A stretch of DNA of 64,000 nt from Hyphomicrobiales bacterium (GCA_019075905.1 JAGXAM010000001.1:1-64000), one strand, 5' to 3'; counted from the stretch's first letter, positions 26,596-37,541 are shown. Program-made: numbers and translations. The notes: generated by a model not told the origin, from the sequence alone.

Positions 26596-29082
26596 CTAAT
26601 TTGCAACCTTGGCTTCGGCCAGCAAGGTCGCTGTCGCCTCGGCAAGAATCATGTCCCGGGCGGCACCATAAACCGGCTCGCGGCCGATTTCGAGCATGAT
26701 CGGCACCGCCAGCGGCGATACCTGCGCCAGTGCCTTATGGTGGATCGCGCCCTCGACACGCTTCAGCATGTCGCCAAGCCGGGCAATATCGAGCAGGCCG
26801 GTGGCGGCATCGGCGCGGGCGGCCCGCAGCAGCACATGGCTGGGCTGGTGGCGATGCAGCACGTCATAGACAAGATCGGTCGAGACCGTCACCTGACGGC
26901 CATTCCTGGTCTTGCCGGGAAAGCGGCGCTCGATCATGCCGGCAATGATCGCGCAATTGCGGAAGCTGCGCTTCATCAGCGCCGATTCATCGAGCCAGGC
27001 ATCGAGATCGTCGCCCAGCATGTCGGGCGCGAAAAGGGCGGCGAGGTCGACCCCGGCGCCGGCATCTTCGAGCGACCAGATGGCCAGGGCATAATCATTG
27101 GCGACAAAACCCAGCGGCTGCACATTGGCGCGCTCCATGCGCCGCGTCAGCAACATGCCGAGGGTCTGGTGCGCGAGCCGCCCCTCGAAAGGGTAGCACA
27201 CGAGATAATGTTTGCCGCCGCGCGGAAAGGTCTCGATCAGCAGGTCATCGGCCTGCGGCAGGGCTGATGCCTGGCGCTGCAGGGCCAGCCACGCGCCGAC
27301 CTGGGGCGGCAGATGGCCCCAGTCTTCGTCATGGGCCAGCAGCCGCCGGACGCGTGCCGCCAGATGCGTTGAGAGCGGGAATTTGCCGCCATTATAGGAC
27401 GGCACTTTGGGATCGCGCCCTGCGGCACGGCGCACCAGCGCCTCGTTTTCGACAATGCCGACCAGCGCCAGCACCTCGCCGCCGAACAGGAATGTGTCGC
27501 CGGGCAGCAAGGTTTCGAGAAAATATTCCTCGATCTCGCCAAGAACCCGCCCCGTGCGGGCGATGCGGCCGGTATAGGAACCGCTTGTCGTGACGCCGCC
27601 GCGCGCCAGCCGCACTTTCAGCATGTCGGCCTCAACAATGGTGCCACTGTTCATGCGATGGCTGCGGGCAAAGCGCGGATGTGTCAGCCGCCAGAGGCCA
27701 TCGGGGCGCTGCCTGATCCGGGCAAAGCGCTCATAGGCCCTGAGGGCATAGCCGCCATCGGCAGCAAAGCCGAGACAATCGTCAAAGTCGCTGCGTGCAA
27801 GCTCTCGGTAGGGCGCGGCCTGGCGCACTTCGGCGTAAAGCGCAGCGGCGTCGAACGGGCCGGCGCAGGCAGTGCCGACAATATGCTGTGCCAGAACATC
27901 GAGCGCGCCGCGTCGCTCCGGCGCGGTATCATGCTCGCCCGCGCTGGCGGCGGCGACCGCTGCCAGACATTCCAGCATCTCAAAGCGGTTGGAGGGCACG
28001 AGCAGTGCCTGCGAGGCTTCATTGAGACGATGGTTGGCGCGGCCGGTGCGCTGCAACAGCCGGCTCGCGCCCTTGGGGGCACCGATGTTGATGACGAGAT
28101 CGACATCGCCCCAGTCAATGCCAAGATCGAGGGTCGAGGTGCACACCACGGCCTTGAGGCGGCCTTCAGCCATGGCGGCCTCAACCTTGCGGCGCTGGCT
28201 TGCATCCAGCGAGCCGTGATGAAGGGCAATCGGCAGATTGGCATCGTTGATGCGCCACAGGGCCTGAAAGGTTGCCTCGGCCTGGGCGCGGGTATTGACG
28301 AAAACCAGCGTCAGGCGGGCGTTCTGGATGCGCTCATAGACTTCGGCGAGCGCGTGTTGCGCGCCATGGCCGGCCCAGGGCAGACGCTCCCTAGTGGCGA
28401 GAATGTCGAGGACGGGCGGCGCGCCGGGCGCGGCCTTGATGAGCATGGCCGGCGGCGACTCCAGATAGCGCGCCAGTTCCTGCGGGTCACGCACCGTGGC
28501 CGAGAGCCCGAGCATCCGCACTCCGGGCGCAAGCTTGCGCAGGCGCGCGAGGCCGAGACTGAGCAAATCCCCGCGCTTGGAGCCGGTCAGGGCGTGCAAT
28601 TCATCGAGAATGACGGTTTTCAGCGGGGCAAACAACAAGGCGGCGTCGGCGCTCGCCAGCAGCAGTGCCAGTTGCTCGGGCGTGGTCAGCAGCATTTGCG
28701 GCGGCTGATGGCGCTGACGGGCTTTTTTGGCGGCGGAGGTATCGCCGCTGCGCGTCTCGATGCGCAGGCCCAGCGCCATCTCGCTGACCGGCATTTCGAG
28801 ATTGCGGGCGACATCGACCGCCAGAGCCTTCAGCGGTGAAATATAGAGGGTGTGCAACCCGTCCTGCGGGTTGGTGGCGGTCAATTCCACCAGACTCGGC
28901 AGAAATCCGGCAAGGGTCTTGCCGGCACCGGTCGGGGCTATCAGCAGAGCGCTTTGCCCGGCCAGCACGGCCCGCAGCAAATCCAGCTGATGGGCGCGGG
29001 GCGACCAGCCGCGCGCCGCAAACCAGGCCGAAAAGCGCGGCGGCAGCAAGGGCGGGGCAAGATCAGCTGCGGGCGCTGTCAC
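26596..29082 (-). CDS. Ligase-associated DNA-damage-response DEXH helicase (Lhr type)
   Basis: SF2 helicase of 828 residues, predicted to unwind DNA during repair together with PdeM. Motif I is APTGAGKT with Lys55, motif Ia ISPLKAL, motif II DELH (about 160-163), motif III LSATV, and the C-terminal RecA domain includes VCTSTLDLGIDWGDVDLV and the motif VI QRTGRANHR. A winged-helix and Lhr-specific C-terminal region follow. The start is GTG 29082, read from AGGGA 5 bases upstream. The family always sits next to PdeM in this pathway, as here. The protein is shorter than E. coli Lhr (about 1500 residues) but normal for the ligase-associated group. Confidence 0.93.
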   Translation of the reverse strand: MTAPAADLAPPLLPPRFSAWFAARGWSPRAHQLDLLRAVLAGQSALLIAPTGAGKTLAGFLPSLVELTATNPQDGLHTLYISPLKALAVDVARNLEMPVSEMALGLRIETRSGDTSAAKKARQRHQPPQMLLTTPEQLALLLASADAALLFAPLKTVILDELHALTGSKRGDLLSLGLARLRKLAPGVRMLGLSATVRDPQELARYLESPPAMLIKAAPGAPPVLDILATRERLPWAGHGAQHALAEVYERIQNARLTLVFVNTRAQAEATFQALWRINDANLPIALHHGSLDASQRRKVEAAMAEGRLKAVVCTSTLDLGIDWGDVDLVINIGAPKGASRLLQRTGRANHRLNEASQALLVPSNRFEMLECLAAVAAASAGEHDTAPERRGALDVLAQHIVGTACAGPFDAAALYAEVRQAAPYRELARSDFDDCLGFAADGGYALRAYERFARIRQRPDGLWRLTHPRFARSHRMNSGTIVEADMLKVRLARGGVTTSGSYTGRIARTGRVLGEIEEYFLETLLPGDTFLFGGEVLALVGIVENEALVRRAAGRDPKVPSYNGGKFPLSTHLAARVRRLLAHDEDWGHLPPQVGAWLALQRQASALPQADDLLIETFPRGGKHYLVCYPFEGRLAHQTLGMLLTRRMERANVQPLGFVANDYALAIWSLEDAGAGVDLAALFAPDMLGDDLDAWLDESALMKRSFRNCAIIAGMIERRFPGKTRNGRQVTVSTDLVYDVLHRHQPSHVLLRAARADAATGLLDIARLGDMLKRVEGAIHHKALAQVSPLAVPIMLEIGREPVYGAARDMILAEATATLLAEAKVAN

Positions 29083-29109
29083 CTTGTCCCTGCCCGCCCG
29101 TCCCGGGTG

Positions 29110-29373
29110 TCAGTACCAGGGGTCGCAGCGGCCATCAGCAATTTTGAAATTGATCGGGTCGCAAGGCAAGGTGTCTTGCGGGCACAAGGGCACGCAGACG
29201 CGATGATAGACCTGCGGCGGTGCGCGATAGACATGACGCACCGGGCGGTGATGCCTGACATGATGATGGTAATAATAGGCGTCATGCGCCTCAGCCTGTG
29301 CCAGCGGCAAAGCCACGCCAAGGGCGGCTATGGCAAGCCCGGCGACGAGGGGGTTCAAAGCTCGAATCGACAT
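29110..29373 (-). CDS. Small secreted His/Tyr-rich protein
   Basis: Unrecognised 87-residue exported protein. ATG 29373 follows GGAG by 7 bases. A clear Sec signal peptide (LVAGLAIAALGVALPLAQAEA) should be cleaved after AEA near residue 29. The mature 58 residues are strikingly rich in His and Tyr in the first half (HDAYYYHHHVRHHRPVRHVY), then carry four Cys in VCVPLCPQDTLPC and GRCDPWY. The composition suggests metal binding or disulphide cross-linking in the periplasm; no family is recognised. It is the gene immediately before the helicase on the same strand but has its own leader, and no operon can be asserted. Confidence 0.65.
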   Translation of the reverse strand: MSIRALNPLVAGLAIAALGVALPLAQAEAHDAYYYHHHVRHHRPVRHVYRAPPQVYHRVCVPLCPQDTLPCDPINFKIADGRCDPWY

Positions 29374-29514
29374 GATGGACTCCATGTTAGGGCCCGGCAG
29401 ACCGAACATCCGGCAGGCCGGCGCGATGCGGTGACCATACCCGCCTCATACTTTTTATAAGCTCAGATATAATCGAAATGGTGGCATTTTCCATGTGATC
29501 AATAAAGTTTGAAC

Positions 29515-30411
29515 TCAAAAATAGCCGACCGGAAAATATTTCAGGTAAAGGTCGGTATAGGTGCCATCCTGGGCGATGCGCTCCAGCGCGTAATCCAGCG
29601 CGCGCCGCAAGGGCAGATTTCCCTTTGCAATGGCAATGCCGACACCATCACCGAAATAGGCGGGGGCGAGATAGGGCCCGCCGGCAAAGCGGCAGCATTG
29701 ATGGGCGAGATCGCCATTCAGCCAGAAGCTCAGGGCAATGGCATCGTCAAAGACGAGGTCGATATCGCCGCCGCGCAGCGCCGCGAACATGGCGGCGGGG
29801 GTGTGAAACAGCCGCTGCCGGGATTTGGGATAATAGCGGGCAAGAAAGGCACTGTAGGGACTATTGGCCATGACGCCGATGACCTTGCCTGCGAGTGCCG
29901 CCGGCAGGGTCGATGGCGGCGTGGTGCCGCGCCGCGCCGCAAAGCGCGCCGGCTGCCGGTAATAGGGCGCACTGGCGTCAAACAGGTGCCGGTCCAGCAG
30001 ATTGACCGGCCGGGAGGTGAGAAACGCATCGGCCTCGCCCTTGGCCAGGACGGCGCCGGCCGTATCGGGGCGGCGCATCTGGATGGTGCATGTGACCCGC
30101 AAGACCGTGCAGATATGGCGTGCCAGATCAACATCAAAACCAGTCAGGGTGCCATCGGGAAGGGCAAAATGAAACGGCGGGTCATCGGCGCTGGTGATGA
30201 AACGCAAATGCCGCAGGGTGTAAATGTCGGGCTTGGTGCGGTGGCGTCCGGGATCAAAATATTGTGGCACGACGACGCCCAGCGGCGGCGTCTGGTCTTG
30301 CGCCAAAGCGCGGCAGCCTATGCAACTCAGCACGACAATCAGGTTGCAAATGAACCAGACCTGATGAATTATGCTGCTTGATTGCCGTTGCGTAAATTTG
30401 TGGTGGTGCAT
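29515..30411 (-). CDS. Orphan periplasmic substrate-binding protein (SBP_bac_3 family)
   Basis: Predicted extracytoplasmic binding protein of the polar amino-acid/family 3 type, 298 residues from ATG 30411. A His-rich n-region (MHHHKF) precedes a hydrophobic segment (VWFICNLIVVLSCIGC) that serves as a signal peptide or lipoprotein signal. The SBP fold then shows LRFITSADDPPFHF, the GFDVDLARHIC helix, GEADAFLTSRPVN, GKVIGVMANSPY and GVGIAIAKGNLPL, which are the family's characteristic strands. No ABC permease or ATPase is adjacent, so transport is not supported by context; it may be a sensor or enzyme-associated binding protein. It is divergent from the glycosyltransferase gene with 54 bases between starts. 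Confidence 0.8.
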   Translation of the reverse strand: MHHHKFTQRQSSSIIHQVWFICNLIVVLSCIGCRALAQDQTPPLGVVVPQYFDPGRHRTKPDIYTLRHLRFITSADDPPFHFALPDGTLTGFDVDLARHICTVLRVTCTIQMRRPDTAGAVLAKGEADAFLTSRPVNLLDRHLFDASAPYYRQPARFAARRGTTPPSTLPAALAGKVIGVMANSPYSAFLARYYPKSRQRLFHTPAAMFAALRGGDIDLVFDDAIALSFWLNGDLAHQCCRFAGGPYLAPAYFGDGVGIAIAKGNLPLRRALDYALERIAQDGTYTDLYLKYFPVGYF

Positions 30412-30465
30412 GTGATGCGTGGGGGGTTGGAGCGTGATCCCGAGCCTGCCCGAGCAGGTGACGGG

Positions 30466-32328
30466 ATGCAAGGTAATATTGCGGACGGGACAAGGCGGCG
30501 CGGGGCGAACGCGGCGGCCGGGCGGCTTGGTCTGGCGCGCGAACCGGCCTCGGATATTGCCTTTCTTGCCGCGCATGGCATTGCCCCGGGGGTGCTGCTG
30601 CAGGCCGAGGCGCTGGGCCGTGCGGAGGGCTGCCCGGCCAGTTCCTGCCTGATCGCCCATGATCTCATCGACGAGACCACATTCTATACATTGCTGGCGC
30701 GCCACCTCGGGTTGCAACTCGTCGAAGGGCCGGTGCAACCCTCAGCGCAGACAAAATTCGACCAGGCCTGGGACGACGGATTTCTTGAGCTCGAACAAGG
30801 CGGGCCGCTGCGCTGGCTGCTGGCGCCGCAGGGGCGCGACATTGCCGTGGCGCTGGCATCACGCGAGGCTTTGCGGGCAGCGGGGGCGGCGTTTGCGCTG
30901 ATGACACCAACGCGGTTCAGGGCCCTGCTCATGGCCCGTTTCGCCGATGAAATAAGCGAGGATGCCTGCCAGCAACTGGCGCAAAGCCTGCCCGCGATGT
31001 GCAATGCGCCGGCACCGTTGCGGGGCGCCATGCCGGAGCGGCCGCGGCTTTACAGTTTGCCGCTGGCCTTGCTCAGCCTGGCGCTGTCGGCCGTGCTCAG
31101 CATCACCTTCCTCGTCGGCAACTGGCTGAAACTCGCCGCATGCCTGCTGCCGGGCGGCGCGGAGCCGCCCGATGCCGGCATGGCCGACAAGGCGCTGCCG
31201 ACTTATACGATCATTGTCGCGCTTTACCATGAGGAGCACGTCGTCGCTGATCTCGCCGCCGCCCTGCAGGATATTTCTTATCCGAAAAGCCGGCTGAGCG
31301 TGATTTTTGTCGTCGAACAGGACGATGCGGCGACGCGGCAGGCGCTGGAGCGCCTCAGCCTGCCACAGCGCTTCGCCATTGTGACCGCGCCCGCCGGGAT
31401 GCCGCGCACCAAGCCGCGAGCGCTCAATGTCGCTCTGCGACAGGTGCGCAGCGACTTTCTGACGATTTATGATGCCGAAGACCGGCCCTCGCCCCGGCAA
31501 TTGCGGGCCGCAGCGGCACAATTTGCGGCATCGGCTCCCAAAATTGCCTGCCTGCAGGCGGCGCTGGTGATCGACAATGCCGGCGAGACCTGGCTGACCC
31601 GGCTTTTCGCGCTCGAATATGCGGTGCTGTTCGATATCATCAACCCGTTGCTGGCGGCTTCGGGTCTGGTGATGCCTTTGGGCGGCACCTCGAACCATTT
31701 TCGCGTCGCCGCGCTCAAGGCCTGCCATGGCTGGGATGCGTGGAATGTCACCGAGGATGCCGATCTGGGCTTCAGGCTGGCGCGGCTGGGCTATGGTGTG
31801 GCGACGCTGCGCAGCGATACCCATGAGGAAGCACCGCTGAACTGGCGCGCCTGGCTGCACCAGCGGCGGCGCTGGCAAAAGGGCTGGCTGCAGACAGCGC
31901 TGGTGCATTTGCGCCACCCGCAGGCGCTCATGCGCGATCTTGGCCCCGGGCAGGCGATGATCGCCGCCACCTGGCTTGGCACCATGGTGCTGGGGCCGTT
32001 GTTTGGCCCGTTTCTGGCCATAGCCGGTCTGGCGCATGTGGCGAGCAGCGGGTTCTTCTCGCCCGGCAGCCTCATGACCGCCGCGCTGAATTCTTGGATC
32101 CTGTTCATTGCGCTGACGGGATCGCTGGCCATGACCATTCCCATGCTGCTGGCGCTGTGGCACCGCAGGCTGTGGGCCTGTGCGGTGGCCTTGCCGCTGT
32201 TGCCGCTGTATCTTTGCCTGATTACGCTGGCAGCCTGGCTGGCGCTCTATGACCTTGTCACCGCACCGCATCATTGGCGCAAGACCGCGCATGGCCTGAC
32301 GCGGCAGCCACGAACCGCGCCGCTGTAG
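30466..32328 (+). CDS. Membrane glycosyltransferase family 2 with N-terminal GspE-like domain
   Basis: Processive-type GT2 enzyme, 620 residues from ATG 30466 (AGGTG 7 bases upstream). Earlier in-frame ATGs run into the divergent gene's leader. The N-terminal 160 residues resemble the MshEN/GspE N-terminal fold (FLAAHGIAPGVLLQAEALG onward). A membrane segment at about 200-225 is followed by the catalytic domain: the nucleotide-sugar site YDAEDRPSP, TEDADLGFRL and the QRRRW motif, then four C-terminal membrane helices. All catalytic Asp residues of the cellulose-synthase-like family are present. The likely product is an extracellular or cell-surface polysaccharide; no partner export genes are in the window. 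The lysS gene follows after 124 bases. Confidence 0.85.
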   Translation: MQGNIADGTRRRGANAAAGRLGLAREPASDIAFLAAHGIAPGVLLQAEALGRAEGCPASSCLIAHDLIDETTFYTLLARHLGLQLVEGPVQPSAQTKFDQAWDDGFLELEQGGPLRWLLAPQGRDIAVALASREALRAAGAAFALMTPTRFRALLMARFADEISEDACQQLAQSLPAMCNAPAPLRGAMPERPRLYSLPLALLSLALSAVLSITFLVGNWLKLAACLLPGGAEPPDAGMADKALPTYTIIVALYHEEHVVADLAAALQDISYPKSRLSVIFVVEQDDAATRQALERLSLPQRFAIVTAPAGMPRTKPRALNVALRQVRSDFLTIYDAEDRPSPRQLRAAAAQFAASAPKIACLQAALVIDNAGETWLTRLFALEYAVLFDIINPLLAASGLVMPLGGTSNHFRVAALKACHGWDAWNVTEDADLGFRLARLGYGVATLRSDTHEEAPLNWRAWLHQRRRWQKGWLQTALVHLRHPQALMRDLGPGQAMIAATWLGTMVLGPLFGPFLAIAGLAHVASSGFFSPGSLMTAALNSWILFIALTGSLAMTIPMLLALWHRRLWACAVALPLLPLYLCLITLAAWLALYDLVTAPHHWRKTAHGLTRQPRTAPL

Positions 32329-32452
32329 CGAGGGCTCTCTGGCAGTGGTGCATCGCGAATTTTGCTGGTAGATGCAGGGATCAACCGGATTTCGCCGCGC
32401 ATCAGGCGCGGCTTTCCCAGCCCCTCTTTGCCTTTGACGAGCCCCTGCCCCC

Positions 32453-34165
32453 ATGCCGGTAAAATTGCCCGACCTGCCTGCCGCCCTGCTTGATGCCGCG
32501 CTTGTGGCGCCGGCCTGGCCATTTGAAGAAGCCCGCAAGCTGATCGAGCGCATCAAGCGAAGCGGCCAGACCTCGGTGCTGTTCGAGACCGGCTATGGCC
32601 CGTCGGGGCTTCCGCATATCGGCACGTTCGGGGAAGTGGCGCGCACCAGCATGGTCAGGCGCGCCTTCGAGATTTTGACGCGCGGCGCGGTCGAGACGAG
32701 ACTTCTCGCCTTTTCCGATGATATGGACGGCCTGCGCAAGGTGCCGGACAATGTCCCCAACAAGGAAATGCTGACCCGTCACCTCGGCCAGCCCCTGTCG
32801 CGTATACCCGACCCGTTCGGCACGCATGACAGCTTCGCGGCACATAATAATGCGATGCTGCGCGGCTTTCTCGACGGCTTCGGCTTTGATTACGAATTTG
32901 CCTCGGCCACGGCCTATTACCAGGCCGGGCGTTTCGATGCGACCCTGCTGCGCATGCTGGCGCGCTATGAAAAGATCATGGCGATCATGCTGCCTTCCTT
33001 GCGGCAGGAGCGGGCGGCGAGCTATTCACCGTTCCTGCCGATCCATCCTGAAACCGGCGTGGTCATGCAGGTGCCGCTGACCGGGCACGATGCTGCGGCC
33101 GGCACCATCACCTGGGCTGATCCGGCCACGGGCCAGAGCTTCACCACCCCGGTGACCGGCGGGCATTGCAAGCTGCAATGGAAGCCGGACTGGGCGATGC
33201 GCTGGTGCGCGCTCGGGGTCGATTATGAAATGGCCGGCAAGGACCTGATCGACAGCGTCAAACTGTCGGGGACGATTTGCCGGGCGCTGGATGGCACGCC
33301 GCCCGAGGGCTTCAATTATGAATTGTTCCTCGATGCCGAGGGGCAGAAAATCTCAAAGTCAAAGGGCAATGGCCTGACCATCGATGAATGGCTGACCTAT
33401 GCCGGGCCGACCTCGCTCAGCCAGTTCATGTTCCAGAAGCCGACGGCGGCCAAGCGTCTGCATTTTGACGTGATCCCGCGCGCGGTCGATGATTATCTGA
33501 CGTTCATCGAGGCCTATCAGCGCCAGGAGCCGCGCGAGCAGCTTGGCAATCCGGTGTTCCATATCCATGGCGGCGCGCCACCGCTGCCTGAATATATCGG
33601 CGAGGGCGCGCATCGCACCAGCCTGTCCTTTGCCATGCTGCTCAATCTTGCCGCTGTCGCCAACAGCGAGGATCCGGCCGTCATCTGGGGTTTCGTGCAG
33701 CGCCATGCCAGCGCCGTGACGCCGCAGAGCCACCCGCGGCTCGACAGTTTGATCCGCTATGCGGCACGCTATTTCCGCGATTTCGTGCGCCCGGCCAAAA
33801 GCTACCGGGCGCCGGATGAGGTCGAGACCGAGGTTTTGGGCCAATTGATCGCGCTGCTCAAGGCGCAGCCGGCCGATGCCAGCCCGGAGGCGCTGCAGAG
33901 CGCGCTTTATGATCTTGGACGCGGCGTGCCTCGCTATCAGGATTTTGCAGCCAAGGGCGCGACGCCGGAGCGACCTGGCGTCAAGACCGCGTTTTTCTCG
34001 ATGCTATACGAGATTTTGCTCGGCGAGACCAAGGGCCCGCGCTTTGGCTCGTTTATCGCGCTTTATGGCATCAAGCCCACCATTGCGCTGATCGAGCAGG
34101 CGCTGGACGGCCAGCTCATGGCCGGGCACCAGGCGTTTTTGGCGACGCGCGGCACACCGGCATGA
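32453..34165 (+). CDS. lysS: Class I lysyl-tRNA synthetase
   Basis: Charges tRNA-Lys with lysine. This is the archaeal-type class I enzyme (Rossmann fold), used by many alphaproteobacteria instead of class II LysRS. The 570-residue protein has the HIGH-equivalent HIGTFGEV at residues 54-57 and the KMSKS-equivalent KISKS at 299-303 in [15 protein letters not shown]. The connecting zinc-free domain and C-terminal anticodon-binding helices fill the remainder. The start MPVKLPDLP fits the family. A TSUP permease gene follows 16 bases later, possibly cotranscribed. No second LysRS gene is seen in this window. Confidence 0.95.
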   Translation: MPVKLPDLPAALLDAALVAPAWPFEEARKLIERIKRSGQTSVLFETGYGPSGLPHIGTFGEVARTSMVRRAFEILTRGAVETRLLAFSDDMDGLRKVPDNVPNKEMLTRHLGQPLSRIPDPFGTHDSFAAHNNAMLRGFLDGFGFDYEFASATAYYQAGRFDATLLRMLARYEKIMAIMLPSLRQERAASYSPFLPIHPETGVVMQVPLTGHDAAAGTITWADPATGQSFTTPVTGGHCKLQWKPDWAMRWCALGVDYEMAGKDLIDSVKLSGTICRALDGTPPEGFNYELFLDAEGQKISKSKGNGLTIDEWLTYAGPTSLSQFMFQKPTAAKRLHFDVIPRAVDDYLTFIEAYQRQEPREQLGNPVFHIHGGAPPLPEYIGEGAHRTSLSFAMLLNLAAVANSEDPAVIWGFVQRHASAVTPQSHPRLDSLIRYAARYFRDFVRPAKSYRAPDEVETEVLGQLIALLKAQPADASPEALQSALYDLGRGVPRYQDFAAKGATPERPGVKTAFFSMLYEILLGETKGPRFGSFIALYGIKPTIALIEQALDGQLMAGHQAFLATRGTPA

Positions 34166-34181
34166 CGGCGGCCAGCACATC

Positions 34182-34922
34182 ATGAGCACGCTCACGGCAC
34201 TGCTGATCGGCATCGTCGTTCTGCTGACGGCGATGATTTCCGGGGTCTTCGGCATGGCCGGCGGCCTGATCCTGCTCGGTATCCTGCTGGTGGTGCTGGA
34301 TGTCGGGCCGGCGATGATCCTGCTCGGCTTCACGCAATTTGCCTCAAACGGCTGGCGCACGCTGCTGTGGCGCCGTCACGTGCGCTGGCAGTTGTTCGGC
34401 GGCTTTGCCATCGGCGCGCTGGTCGCCTTTGGCGTGATGCGGGCGCTGGTGCTGATTCCGCCCAAGGGCTTTATCTACCTGTTCATTGGCCTGCTGCCCT
34501 TCGCCACGGAATTGCTGCCCAAAGACCTTGCGCCCGATATTTCCAAGCCCTTCATGGCGGTGTTCTGCGGGTTCCTGATGACGGTACTGCAAATCATCGG
34601 CGGGGCGGCCGGCAATGTGCTGGCGGTGTTTTTCCAGGCTAGCACGCTCGACCGCCGCGAGATTGTCGCTACCAAGGCGGTGATGCAGATGCTAAACCAT
34701 GCCCTGCGGGTGATTTATTTCGGCTCGCTGGTCGGCTTTACCCCAGCCGGTCTCAAGGTCTGGCAGATCGCCGCCTGCATGGGGCTGGCGATCATCGGCA
34801 CGACCCTCGGTGCGCAGGCCCTGAAGCGCATTTCAAATCATAGTTTTCGCACATGGAGCCAATGGCTGATCCGCGCCATCAGTGTCATCTATATTGTGCG
34901 CGGCGTGGGCCTGATGCTGTAA
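34182..34922 (+). CDS. TSUP (TauE/SafE) family membrane permease
   Basis: Predicted transporter of sulphonates, sulphite or related organic anions; the substrate is not determined. The 246-residue protein has about eight hydrophobic segments with the TSUP signature AMISGVFGMAGGLILLG in the first helix pair and the repeated half GGAAGNVLAVFFQ later. It begins 16 bases after lysS. It converges with ftsB across a 322-base gap. Confidence 0.88.
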   Translation: MSTLTALLIGIVVLLTAMISGVFGMAGGLILLGILLVVLDVGPAMILLGFTQFASNGWRTLLWRRHVRWQLFGGFAIGALVAFGVMRALVLIPPKGFIYLFIGLLPFATELLPKDLAPDISKPFMAVFCGFLMTVLQIIGGAAGNVLAVFFQASTLDRREIVATKAVMQMLNHALRVIYFGSLVGFTPAGLKVWQIAACMGLAIIGTTLGAQALKRISNHSFRTWSQWLIRAISVIYIVRGVGLML

Positions 34923-35244
34923 TTGCAGCACAATCCGCCTTTCGCGCGGGCGCGGGCGCAAGAATCTGCAATGGCCGGCTTATTTGTGGATTATCAGGCG
35001 ATCGACAGCTTGGCTTATTCTGCCTTCCTATAAATTTTATTTGGTGTAAGCTGCACTCATATTTTTATTAAGTTATCCTGAATGACGATAAAAGAGCATC
35101 CCGCTGTTGGAACCATACTTATTTGTGATTTTAATTGCACATCTTGCTAGCCGTGCGTCGCTCTCTCAATATAAGGCCACCTCAATTTGAGGCCATCTCC
35201 CCTATGAAGATGCGCTGACAGCTGGCGCTGTCGTCCTGTCGCTT
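34923..35244. other. Gene-free region between TSUP and ftsB
   Basis: The 322-base convergent intergenic region is AT-rich at its centre and has no credible reading frame or tRNA-like T-loop. The only structure seen is a short palindrome GGCC-A-CCTCAATTTGAGG-CC (35176-35194). Nothing else is supported. Confidence 0.7.
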
Positions 35245-35580
35245 TCACTGGGCCTTGCCGGCTTCCGTCTTCGGCAGCAGCACGACGACTTCATCCTTGG
35301 CGACGAGGCCGAGCACGCTGCGCGCTTCATTGTCGAGCAGGTCGGCGTCGATGACACCGCTGCGAATCAGCATGACTCGGTGGCGCCAGGCCAGCTCTTG
35401 CTTGGCCAGTGCCGCCGATTTCTTGGCAAGCAGCGTCATTTGCGCCTGATAACGATCCTGCGCCTTGAGGCCGCGCACGCCAAATACGGCATTATAGATG
35501 AAATAGCCGCTCAGCGCCGCCGTCACGACGTAAAGCGCGAGCGAGGTGATGATGGAGCGAAGGCGGGTTGATCTGACCAT
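35245..35580 (-). CDS. ftsB: Septum formation initiator FtsB/DivIC
   Basis: Bitopic cell-division protein that with FtsL and FtsQ activates septal peptidoglycan synthesis. With ATG 35580 it has 111 residues: a short basic cytoplasmic tail (MVRSTRLRS), a transmembrane helix (LALYVVTAALSGYFIYNAVFG), a coiled coil (KAQDRYQAQMTLLAKKSAALAKQE) and a C-terminal region ending PKTEAGKAQ. An ATG 9 bases upstream is an alternative. It lies 35 bases after eno on the same strand, the conserved eno-ftsB pairing. A perfect hairpin (35581-35600) abuts the chosen start codon. Confidence 0.9.
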   Translation of the reverse strand: MVRSTRLRSIITSLALYVVTAALSGYFIYNAVFGVRGLKAQDRYQAQMTLLAKKSAALAKQELAWRHRVMLIRSGVIDADLLDNEARSVLGLVAKDEVVVLLPKTEAGKAQ

Positions 35581-35600
35581 GCCCGGCATAATCGCCGGGC
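35581..35600 (-). promoter_or_regulatory. Hairpin abutting the ftsB start codon
   Basis: GCCCGGC and GCCGGGC form a perfect 7-base-pair stem with a 6-base loop in the 35-base eno-ftsB gap, ending at the base before ATG 35580 and covering the alternative ATG 35589. No U-run follows, so it is not a terminator. It could hinder or couple ftsB translation. Confidence 0.4.
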
Positions 35601-35615
35601 AAGGTTAAGAAAATA

Positions 35616-37001
<1,386 letters not shown>

Positions 37002-37015
37002 CTAGAACCGGCATT

Positions 37016-37468
37016 ATGAATGAAAAACTCAGCCTGCTGGGCCATGCCAGCCCCCTGCCCGCTGCGCCTGATCAGGCGATCCTCGAGCGGGTCGGCAACC
37101 CGCATGTCGATGCCGATTATCTGGTGCGCTTCACCGCGCCGGAATTCACCTCGCTCTGCCCGGTGACCGGCCAGCCGGATTTTGCGCATCTGGTGATCGA
37201 TTATGTGCCGAACAAGCATCTGGTCGAATCCAAGTCGCTCAAGCTTTATTTGTCGTCCTTTCGCAATCACGGGGCCTTTCATGAGGATTGCACCGTGCGG
37301 ATCGGCATGGATCTGGTGGCGCGCCTGAGCCCGCGCTGGTTGCGGATCGGCGGCTATTGGTATCCGCGCGGCGGCATACCGATTGACGTGTTCTGGCAGA
37401 CCGGGGCGGTGCCGCCGCATTTGTGGCTGCCTGACCAGGGCGTGCCGAGCTATCGCGGTCGCGGCTGA
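37016..37468 (+). CDS. queF: NADPH-dependent 7-cyano-7-deazaguanine reductase QueF
   Basis: Reduces preQ0 to preQ1 in queuosine biosynthesis. The 150-residue protein is the short, unimodular QueF type. The catalytic Cys is Cys48 in [16 protein letters not shown], and the QueF motif [15 protein letters not shown] and HEDC stretch follow. ATG 37016 is chosen because [15 protein letters not shown] matches the family N-terminus; the upstream frame to 36965 is not conserved in character. No preQ1 riboswitch was recognised in the 119-base leader. The RDD gene follows after 73 bases. Confidence 0.95.
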   Translation: MNEKLSLLGHASPLPAAPDQAILERVGNPHVDADYLVRFTAPEFTSLCPVTGQPDFAHLVIDYVPNKHLVESKSLKLYLSSFRNHGAFHEDCTVRIGMDLVARLSPRWLRIGGYWYPRGGIPIDVFWQTGAVPPHLWLPDQGVPSYRGRG

Positions 37469-37541
37469 GCCCCCCCTTGCGCGGCTGGCGGGGCATCACC
37501 ATCTCTGGCCTGTGGCGCAACCGGCGCCAGGAGTGAGCCCC

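Noticed and set aside
35176-35194. Short palindrome in the 34.9-35.2 kb gap as a terminator or attachment site
   Set aside because: It is only a 6-base-arm palindrome with no U-run or flanking repeat, so nothing supports either role.
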